Below are positions 7,333-12,836 of a DNA stretch of 13,932 nucleotides, piece by piece. The position numbers were made by a program, and so were the translations under genes. Origin of the DNA: Bacteroidales bacterium UBA1735 (GTDB lineage: Bacteria > Bacteroidota > Bacteroidia > Bacteroidales > Paludibacteraceae); the NCBI GenBank assembly GCA_002315745.1, contig DCID01000051.1:1-13932 (forward strand), in the 5' to 3' direction. Under the pieces are notes generated by a model. It was not told the origin of the DNA. It worked only from the letters and a program-made list of their open reading frames with translations, and did not search any database. Every line of letters begins with the position of its first letter. Position 1 is the stretch's first letter.

Positions 7333-8052
7333 ATGTCCAAACAAAACACCCACATAAAGTCGTGGGCCACTAGGTGATACAAAGTTGCTCCAATTAACTT
7401 CTGTTGCGGAGCTAAAGGGTAGGGCATAATCTGCTTTAATCAGTAGTGAGATCTTACCCAAACCAATCTCGATCCCGACGTAGGGATCTAATAGAAAGAA
7501 GGATGTGGTGGTGTAAGAAGAATTGAGTACAACTTCATCTCCAATGACCTCCTCAGGATCTTCCGGCACATATAGTCTCCTCATTTTACCACCACCCACT
7601 AATAAACCTAACAACGGACGGGTATTACCCGCATGGAAATAGTAATCGCATAATGCACCACCCCAACCAGTACGGATGTTGCTACCCGTCTTCATAAGTG
7701 GCATGGTAGAGACATGACCCTCACCGCCTAGGTGAATGTGGTCGAGTAAGTGCAGACGTATCATACCGCCTAAACCGAGGGTCACACCATCAGAAGGCAG
7801 ATCACTCATTTCGGTGACAATCTCGCTAATACTTTTATTGCCAAACAGTTGCTCTGGATTGGATGAAAAGGCATAACCAATATGTATCATCATTCCGCCC
7901 GAGAAACCCGTCACCACTTTCTTGTGTTGCTTCGGCTGTGAACCACTCTTAGTCGAACTATATTGTGGTTCGGAGTTAGATTGCTCAGTTTGCCCCTGTG
8001 CGGTGAGGCACAAGGGCAAACAAGCAAGTATAAGTAATGTCTTGGCGTTCAT
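7330..8052 (-). CDS. predicted outer-membrane beta-barrel protein
   Basis: This 240-residue protein has a clear signal peptide (MNAKTLLILACLPLCLTAQG, cleavage near 20). A short Ser/Gln/Lys-rich linker follows, to about residue 47. The rest alternates glycine-rich and aromatic strands (for example GVTLGLGGMIRLHLLDHIHLGGEGH), ending in LYVGVLFGH. This pattern, with alternating hydrophobic residues, fits a small outer-membrane beta-barrel of the OMP_b-brl type, though the last residue is His rather than the usual Phe. I cannot assign a specific family. The start overlaps the deoD stop by one base (TAATG) and yidC starts 40 bases downstream, so it is inside the minus-strand operon. Assignment as a secreted protein is firm; the beta-barrel call is an inference from composition. 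Confidence 0.75.
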   Translation of the reverse strand: MNAKTLLILACLPLCLTAQGQTEQSNSEPQYSSTKSGSQPKQHKKVVTGFSGGMMIHIGYAFSSNPEQLFGNKSISEIVTEMSDLPSDGVTLGLGGMIRLHLLDHIHLGGEGHVSTMPLMKTGSNIRTGWGGALCDYYFHAGNTRPLLGLLVGGGKMRRLYVPEDPEEVIGDEVVLNSSYTTTSFFLLDPYVGIEIGLGKISLLIKADYALPFSSATEVNWSNFVSPSGPRLYVGVLFGH

Positions 8053-8762
8053 TAAATCAAACTAAATGCAACATCCATCATCTTGGTGAACGTGTTCTGA
8101 CGCTCTTCGGCTGTTGTGGATTCACCGGTAAGGATATGGTCGCTAACGGTGCAGATAACCAATGCTTTCTTGCGAGCGCGAGCAGCATTCATATAGAGGG
8201 CAGGTGCTTCCATCTCGTCGGCTAATACGCCCATTCCTGTCCAGTTCTTCTTGCGTTCATCTTCACAGTAGAAACTATCGGCTGAGAAGACGTTACCTAC
8301 ATGATACTTATAGCCAAATTTCTCACAAGCATCGACCGCGCGGCGGCAAAGATCAAAGTCCGCAATAGGTGCATAGGTACCAGGCAGGTTGAACTGTGCA
8401 GCATAGTTGCTGTCTGTGCAACTACCTTGTGCAATCACGAGGTCACCGAGGTTAACGTACATCTGACGGCTACCGCATGAACCAACGCGAATGATGGTTT
8501 CTACATCGTAGAAATTGAATAACTCATACGTATAGATGGCGATAGAAGGAATACCCATTCCGTGTCCCATTACAGAAACTTCTTTACCTTTATAGGTGCC
8601 AGTAAAGCACAACATTCCGCGTACATTATTAACTTGTTTGGCATTCTCTAAGAAACGTTCAGCCATCAGTTTAGCACGTAATGGATCTCCCGCCATGATA
8701 ACGGTTTTGGCAATCTCGCCATACTTCGCCCCATTATGGGGTGTTGGAGTGTTTTCTTTCAT
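8052..8762 (-). CDS. deoD: purine-nucleoside phosphorylase, DeoD type
   Basis: This cytosolic enzyme cleaves purine (deoxy)ribonucleosides with phosphate to the base and (deoxy)ribose-1-phosphate, in purine salvage. It is about 236 residues from the chosen start and matches the hexameric E. coli DeoD closely: TPHN at the N-terminus, GDPLRAK (phosphate-binding Arg), NNVRGMLCFTGTYKGKEVSVMGHGMGIPS, RVGSCG, a DEMEAPALY stretch (nucleoside-binding Met-Glu), CTVSDH with the catalytic Asp, and AEERQ with the supporting Arg. I start at the ATG at 8762. A slightly longer frame begins at TTG 8771 and adds only MKK, so it is less likely. The stop overlaps the next gene's ATG by one base. The upstream kdsB stop is 36 bases away, so the gene may share the kdsB promoter. 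Confidence 0.95.
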   Translation of the reverse strand: MKENTPTPHNGAKYGEIAKTVIMAGDPLRAKLMAERFLENAKQVNNVRGMLCFTGTYKGKEVSVMGHGMGIPSIAIYTYELFNFYDVETIIRVGSCGSRQMYVNLGDLVIAQGSCTDSNYAAQFNLPGTYAPIADFDLCRRAVDACEKFGYKYHVGNVFSADSFYCEDERKKNWTGMGVLADEMEAPALYMNAARARKKALVICTVSDHILTGESTTAEERQNTFTKMMDVAFSLI

Positions 8763-8798
8763 TTTTTTCAATTTTTTAGGGTTAATATGTAATTGATT

Positions 8799-9569
8799 TC
8801 AAAATTTGTTATTTATTATTTGTGCTTCTGCTTTCGCTAAATCGGCAGGAGTGTCAATGCCAATGGTCTCTATTTCGGTCACGCCTACGCGGATAGAAAA
8901 TCCATTCTCTAACCACCGTAATTGCTCTAAACTCTCGGCTTGCTCCAGGGGTGTTGGCGCTAATTGTACAATCTGCTCCAGTACATTCGCCCGATAGGCG
9001 TATATGCCTATGTGTTTGTAGAAGTGTCCTTGTTGTAACCATTGATTAGGTTCTACACCTCGTAGGTATGGAATCACCGACCGCGAGAAGAGTAGGGCTT
9101 GGCCATTGGCAACTGCCACTTTTGGCGTGTTCGGATTGGATAATTCTTCCCAACTATTCTTTTGGGTGAAGGGCTTCACCAGCGTCGCAATCTGTGTATC
9201 CTTATGCGCAATAAAGCACTGTTTCAATGTCTCAATCTGCTCGGGCTGTATAAACGGTTCATCCCCCTGAATATTAATCACTACGGAATCTGCCACCTGC
9301 CACTTGCCACCTGCCACCTGCCGTAGGCATTCCCAGCATCTCTCTGTTCCACATCGGCAGTCTGTGGAAGTCATCACCACTTCTCCTCCGAAGGCGCGTA
9401 CTGCCGAAGCGATACGCTCATCATCGGTAGCGACGATTACCTGATCTAACGCTTTCTTAGCTTGCCGATAGACCCATTCAATCACGGGCTTTTCGCCTAA
9501 TAAGGCGAGTGGTTTACCCGGGAAACGGGTGCTGGCATAGCGGGCTGGTATGATACCGATAAAGTGCAT
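8799..9569 (-). CDS. kdsB: 3-deoxy-manno-octulosonate (KDO) cytidylyltransferase
   Basis: KdsB makes CMP-KDO from CTP and KDO for lipid A/LPS core assembly in the cytosol. The 256-residue protein shows the expected N-terminus IIPARYASTRFPGKPLA (nucleotide-binding loop), a VIVATDDERI stretch, INIQGDEPFIQPEQI, and KHIGIYAYR near the end, with a terminal IDTPADLAKAE. The start is ATG 9569: an upstream TTG at 9608 would add 13 residues across the promoter -7 box, and the conserved protein begins at MHFIGIIPAR. Oddities: residues about 84-94 (RQVAGGKWQVA) are encoded by a five-unit heptamer repeat (9289-9323), and the segment before it has Cys substitutions (TDCRCGTERC) where close families usually show a Ser. 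The frame is intact. The family call is firm. Confidence 0.95.
   Translation of the reverse strand: MHFIGIIPARYASTRFPGKPLALLGEKPVIEWVYRQAKKALDQVIVATDDERIASAVRAFGGEVVMTSTDCRCGTERCWECLRQVAGGKWQVADSVVINIQGDEPFIQPEQIETLKQCFIAHKDTQIATLVKPFTQKNSWEELSNPNTPKVAVANGQALLFSRSVIPYLRGVEPNQWLQQGHFYKHIGIYAYRANVLEQIVQLAPTPLEQAESLEQLRWLENGFSIRVGVTEIETIGIDTPADLAKAEAQIINNKF
9289..9323 (-). repeat. five tandem heptamers within kdsB
   Basis: On the plus strand the units are TCTGCCA, CCTGCCA, CTTGCCA, CCTGCCA and CCTGCCG, in register at 7-nt spacing. The array encodes the extra loop QVAGGKWQVA in kdsB, just before the conserved INIQGDEP. Because the unit is 7 nt, gain or loss of a single unit would shift the reading frame, while three units (21 nt) would not. 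The translated period of seven residues (QVAGGKW, then QVA) shows the array in the protein. Confidence 0.85.
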
Positions 9570-9597
9570 AACGTGCCTATTTTTCCAAATTAGCGTG

Positions 9598-9629
9598 CAA
9601 AGATACAACTTTTTTTTGAGATACGCAAA
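9598..9629 (-). promoter_or_regulatory. kdsB promoter (Bacteroidetes -33/-7 type)
   Basis: Read on the minus strand: TTTG (9629-9626), a 20-nt spacer (9625-9606), then TATCTTTG (9605-9598), a perfect match to TAnnTTTG. A transcription start would be expected about 5 bases past the -7 box, near 9592, giving a leader of about 23 nt before the ATG at 9569. The spacer is nearly shared with the glyA and steroid-reductase promoters. This is likely the main promoter of the operon that runs to 2179. Confidence 0.8.
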
Positions 9630-9663
9630 TCTAGGGCGATAAAAACCTTATTTTTACGTCACT

Positions 9664-10941
9664 TTACCACGCAAAGAGCGGATGCTGGTTCATTTCGCGA
9701 TTGACTTCAGCACGGACGGCGGCGATGTTGGCTTCCGATTCGGGGTGTTGCAGCACTGTATCAATGAGATCGACAATCCACGGCATCTTATCCTCTTTCA
9801 AGCCACGGGTCGTGATGGCAGGTGTACCAAAACGCAGACCGCTGGTCTGGAAGGCTGAACGGGTATCGAAGGGTACCATATTCTTATTGGTCGTGATATC
9901 TGCGGAAACGAGCGCTTGTTCAGCAACTTTACCGGTGAGATCGGGATATTTGGTGCGTAGATCGACGAGCATAGAGTGGTTATCCGTACCGCCAGAGATG
10001 ATCTTATAGCCCTTATCCACAAACGCCTGCGCCATGACGGATGCATTGGTTTTGACTTGGCGTTGATAGGTCTTGAACTCCGGCTGCAAGGCTTCGCCAA
10101 AAGCAACAGCTTTGGCCGCAATGACATGCTCCAAAGGTCCCCCTTGCGTGCCTGGGAAAACGGCAGAGTCGAGTAGGGCAGACATCATCTTGACCTCGCC
10201 CTTAGGAGTGGTCTTGCCCCATGGATTGGGAAAATCTTTTCCCAATAGGATGACACCGCCACGGGGACCACGCAAGGTCTTGTGGGTGGTGGTTGTAACG
10301 ATATGCGCGTATTGGACAGGGTTATCGAGTAATCCTGCGGCAATGAGACCTGCAGGATGCGCCATGTCCACCATAAAGATCGCGCCAATCTCGTCCGCTA
10401 CCTTACGGATGCGGGCATAATCCCACTCGCGCGAGTATGCGCTCGCGCCTGCAATAATCAATTTAGGGTGCTGCGTACGGGCGATAGACTCTAACTCATC
10501 GTAGTCCACACGACCGGTGTCCTCGCGAACGCTATAGGATAATGCGTTGAAAACCAAACCCGAGAAGTTAACGGCCGAGCCGTGGCTGAGGTGACCACCA
10601 TGACTGAGGTTGAGACCGAGGAACGTATCGCCGGGCTGTAGGCATGCCATAAAAACCGCCATATTAGCCTGTGCGCCCGAGTGAGGCTGCACATTGACCC
10701 ATTCGGCGTTATAGAGTTTCTTGAGACGCTCGCGGGCTATGTTCTCGCTTAAGTCTACGACCTCGCAACCGCCGTAGTAACGATGACCAGGATAGCCCTC
10801 GGCGTACTTATTGGTAAGCACACTGCCCATGGCTTCTAGTACTTGGTCAGAAACGAAGTTCTCGGAGGCAATCAGTTCGATGCCTTTGGTTTGACGGTCC
10901 CGCTCTTGGCGGATGATGTCAAAAATCTCTTGGTCACGCAT
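9664..10941 (-). CDS. glyA: serine hydroxymethyltransferase
   Basis: This PLP enzyme interconverts serine and glycine with transfer of a one-carbon unit to tetrahydrofolate. It is full length at 425 residues. Motifs: IELIASENFVS (21-31), NKYAEGYPGHRYYGG (44-58), a VNVQPHSGAQANMAVF stretch, FMVDMAHPAGL (cofactor-contacting Asp192, 189-199), and TTTTHKTLRGPRGG (217-229) with the PLP-binding Lys221. The C-terminus keeps the usual ALVSADITTNKN region. The ATG at 10941 gives the standard start, MRDQEIF. It has its own promoter, about 30-60 nt upstream and interleaved with the divergent transporter's promoter. The kdsB gene follows 94 bases downstream with a separate promoter, so glyA is probably a single-gene unit. 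No oddities. Confidence 0.97.
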   Translation of the reverse strand: MRDQEIFDIIRQERDRQTKGIELIASENFVSDQVLEAMGSVLTNKYAEGYPGHRYYGGCEVVDLSENIARERLKKLYNAEWVNVQPHSGAQANMAVFMACLQPGDTFLGLNLSHGGHLSHGSAVNFSGLVFNALSYSVREDTGRVDYDELESIARTQHPKLIIAGASAYSREWDYARIRKVADEIGAIFMVDMAHPAGLIAAGLLDNPVQYAHIVTTTTHKTLRGPRGGVILLGKDFPNPWGKTTPKGEVKMMSALLDSAVFPGTQGGPLEHVIAAKAVAFGEALQPEFKTYQRQVKTNASVMAQAFVDKGYKIISGGTDNHSMLVDLRTKYPDLTGKVAEQALVSADITTNKNMVPFDTRSAFQTSGLRFGTPAITTRGLKEDKMPWIVDLIDTVLQHPESEANIAAVRAEVNREMNQHPLFAW

Positions 10942-10969
10942 GATAGTTGTTTTTTGTATAAATTTGGTG

Positions 10970-11001
10970 CAAAAGTACGCTTTTTTTTTGATATGTGCAA
11001 A
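10970..11001 (-). promoter_or_regulatory. glyA promoter (Bacteroidetes -33/-7 type)
   Basis: Minus strand: TTTG (11001-10998), a 20-nt spacer (10997-10978) rich in A, then TACTTTTG (10977-10970) matching TAnnTTTG. The transcription start should lie near 10964, about 22 nt before the ATG at 10941. The spacer starts with the CACATATCA block that resembles the kdsB and 12030-gene promoters. Its -33 half sits inside the divergent transporter promoter. Confidence 0.75.
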
Positions 11002-11017
11002 TTTTTTTGTAATTTTG
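10987..11017 (+). promoter_or_regulatory. promoter of the EamA transporter gene
   Basis: Plus strand: TTTG (10987-10990), a 19-nt spacer (10991-11009), then TAATTTTG (11010-11017) matching TAnnTTTG. The expected start, near 11022, leaves a leader of only about 13 nt before the ATG at 11035. The block 10987-11001 (TTTG, seven bases, CAAA) provides the -33 element in both directions, so this promoter and the glyA promoter cannot easily be occupied at once. Confidence 0.65.
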
Positions 11018-11034
11018 CCGCGTTTTTCACCGAT

Positions 11035-11955
11035 ATGCGAAAATATGTTCCATACATAGCTGTGATCGTGGCGATGATGATATGGGCGGGATCCGGGATT
11101 GCCGTTAAGGCTGCCTTGTTCGCCTTCTCGCCGATGCTACTGATCATTATGCGATTTGTCGGGGCGGTGACGCTGATGCTCATCGTCGGACTAATAGCCC
11201 GTCAAGTGTCTTCCCAGTCGATGCTCGCCTTGCAGCGTGTGGAGAGACAAGATTGGTGGCTATTCATTCTAGCAGGATTCTTTCAACCCTTCCTTTATTT
11301 TATTTTAGAGACCTATAGTTATAAGTCCTTTGCTACTCCAACCATCGCGGAGGCGTTTTTGAGCACCAACCCGCTGATGGCACCTATCTTTGCGTGGCTA
11401 TTCCTGCGTGAAAGGGTGACAGGGTGGAATATAGCAGGTATAGTGATATCGACAGCCGGCATGGTGATTCTCGTGTTGGCAGGTAGTCAGTCCTTTGAGA
11501 TAGGTGCATCGTGGGCGATACCATTGGCATTAGTGACAGTTAGTACGGCGGTGGCGGAATCCATCATGCTGCGCCGTATACCGGCGCATTATAGCTCGTT
11601 GACGATTGTGTTTTGGATGCAATTGATAGGACTAATCATGTTCCTCTTGGCTTGTTGCACAGGATTGGATATTTTCCACGTCGCAGTGGATACTACCATA
11701 CCAACGATGCTACAGGCTTGGTGCGGCATTGGCTATCTCGTCGTAATGAGTACTATGACGGCGTTTATTCTGTTCTGCTATAGCGTGCGCTATTTAGGGG
11801 TGACGAAGGCGAATGTGTTCAATAATATACGTCCTGTTTTTACGGCATTGCTGATGCTTATTTTGTTTAGCGAACAACTGCCTATTTGGAAGTGGATAGG
11901 TATCATTATTATTGTTTTAGGTCTATTTATTTGCCAAAAACGCGAAAAAAGGTAA
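11035..11955 (+). CDS. EamA/DMT family transporter
   Basis: This 306-residue polytopic inner-membrane protein has the EamA (drug/metabolite transporter) arrangement: about ten hydrophobic helices forming two five-helix repeats. Each repeat shows family-typical segments: AMMIWAGSGIAVKAAL and a following MRFVGAVTLM in repeat one; FSTNPLMAPIF-like (LSTNPLMAPIFAWLFLRERVT) at the end of repeat one; and NIRPVFTALLMLILFSEQLP near the end of repeat two. The C-terminus is short and basic (CQKREKR). The substrate is not predictable from sequence; members export amino acids, purines or other metabolites. I start at ATG 11035 because the open frame upstream runs through the divergent promoters and part of glyA. 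The next gene starts 74 bases downstream with its own promoter. Confidence 0.9.
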   Translation: MRKYVPYIAVIVAMMIWAGSGIAVKAALFAFSPMLLIIMRFVGAVTLMLIVGLIARQVSSQSMLALQRVERQDWWLFILAGFFQPFLYFILETYSYKSFATPTIAEAFLSTNPLMAPIFAWLFLRERVTGWNIAGIVISTAGMVILVLAGSQSFEIGASWAIPLALVTVSTAVAESIMLRRIPAHYSSLTIVFWMQLIGLIMFLLACCTGLDIFHVAVDTTIPTMLQAWCGIGYLVVMSTMTAFILFCYSVRYLGVTKANVFNNIRPVFTALLMLILFSEQLPIWKWIGIIIIVLGLFICQKREKR

Positions 11956-11971
11956 CATTTTTTAAGATAAA

Positions 11972-12003
11972 TTTGCGTATATCATAAAAAAGCCGTATCT
12001 TTG
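11972..12003 (+). promoter_or_regulatory. promoter of the steroid 5-alpha-reductase homologue operon
   Basis: TTTG (11972-11975), a 20-nt spacer (11976-11995), and TATCTTTG (11996-12003), a perfect Bacteroidetes -7 box. The expected start near 12008 gives a leader of about 20 nt to the ATG at 12030. Around the -7 box there is an exact inverted repeat AGCCG (11991-11995) / CGGCT (12004-12008), which could be an operator or chance. The spacer is very close to those of kdsB and glyA. Confidence 0.8.
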
Positions 12004-12029
12004 CGGCTCATTTTGAAAAAAAGTATTCT

Positions 12030-12836
12030 ATGGAACAAGCACAAGTGTTTGCCTCGGAGTTGGGCTCCTTTTATAATTTCCTATTTATCATGGCCTTGAT
12101 TGGCTTGGTTGTTTTCGTATCATTGTATTTCGTAGATGCAGGGTATGGTAAGATGCGTACAGAGAAGTGGGGGCCGGCGATTAACAATAAGATAGGATGG
12201 ATGTTGATGGAGGCACCCGTGTTTATAGTAGTACTCTATCTGTGGCTGACTTCTCCTTATATAGTAACGCGTCAAGCACCTTATTGGATATTCCTATTAC
12301 TCTTTGAATTCCACTATTTTCAGCGATCATTTGTCTTCCCATTCTTGTTGAAGGGAAATGGTAAAATGCCCATTGCGATCATGCTGATGTCCGTGATGTG
12401 GAACATGATTAATGGTTATGCACAAGGTTGGTGGCTCTTCCATTTAGCCCCTAAATATATGCCGGAACTTTATTCGACAGCATGGTTAACCGATTGGCGG
12501 TTCATTTTAGGTGTGGTTATTTTCTTTGTAGGATGGGGCATCAATATGCATTCCGACCATGTGATTCGTCACTTGCGCAAACCTGGGGACACGAAGCATT
12601 ATCTGCCGCAAAAAGGTATGTATAAGTATGTGACGAGTGCTAACTATTTTGGCGAGATCACGGAGTGGTTAGGTTTTGCGATACTGACTTGGTCGTTTGC
12701 TGGACTGTTGTTCTGGTGGTTTAGTTGCTGCAACCTCATTCCGCGTGCTAACTCCATCTATCTTAAGTACGAAAAGGAGTTCCCCAATGAGTTTGATCGG
12801 AAGAAATTAAAACGTATCATTCCATTTATTTACTAA
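12030..12836 (+). CDS. 3-oxo-5-alpha-steroid 4-dehydrogenase family protein (steroid 5-alpha-reductase, SRD5A1/2-like)
   Basis: This 268-residue integral membrane protein resembles vertebrate SRD5A1/2 along its whole length. The family enzymes reduce the C4-C5 double bond of delta4-3-keto steroids with NADPH to the 5-alpha product. By comparison with SRD5A2 as I remember it, these residues line up: Glu61 (E57) in LMEAPVF; Tyr96 and Arg99 (Y91, R94) in FHYFQRSF; Asn172 and Asp176 (N160, D164) in GINMHSD; Arg183 (R171) in HLRKPGD; Asn205 and Glu209 (N193, E197) in SANYFGEITEW; and a C-terminal IPFIY. SRD5A2 Tyr178 aligns with His190 here. About six to seven membrane segments are visible. The gene overlaps the next one by one base (TAATG). 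Steroid or bile-acid reduction is an inference; activity on another enone lipid is possible. Confidence 0.9.
   Translation: MEQAQVFASELGSFYNFLFIMALIGLVVFVSLYFVDAGYGKMRTEKWGPAINNKIGWMLMEAPVFIVVLYLWLTSPYIVTRQAPYWIFLLLFEFHYFQRSFVFPFLLKGNGKMPIAIMLMSVMWNMINGYAQGWWLFHLAPKYMPELYSTAWLTDWRFILGVVIFFVGWGINMHSDHVIRHLRKPGDTKHYLPQKGMYKYVTSANYFGEITEWLGFAILTWSFAGLLFWWFSCCNLIPRANSIYLKYEKEFPNEFDRKKLKRIIPFIY

Noticed and set aside
7290..7345. E. coli-like TATAAT on the minus strand upstream of yidC as a promoter
   Set aside because: It arises within an AT-only repeat and lacks the TTTG/TAnnTTTG pattern of the four credible promoters here.
9570..9608. Longer kdsB start at TTG 9608
   Set aside because: It would cover the -7 box of the promoter and adds 13 residues before the conserved MHFIGIIPAR start.
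9640..9656. TAAAAA-CCTTA-TTTTTA palindrome after glyA as a terminator
   Set aside because: The stem has only A-T pairs and six positions, too weak to call as a terminator, although it lies in the right place.
10843..11034. Longer start for the EamA transporter
   Set aside because: The extension lies within glyA and both promoters and encodes no membrane helix; ATG 11035 fits the promoter and the family start.
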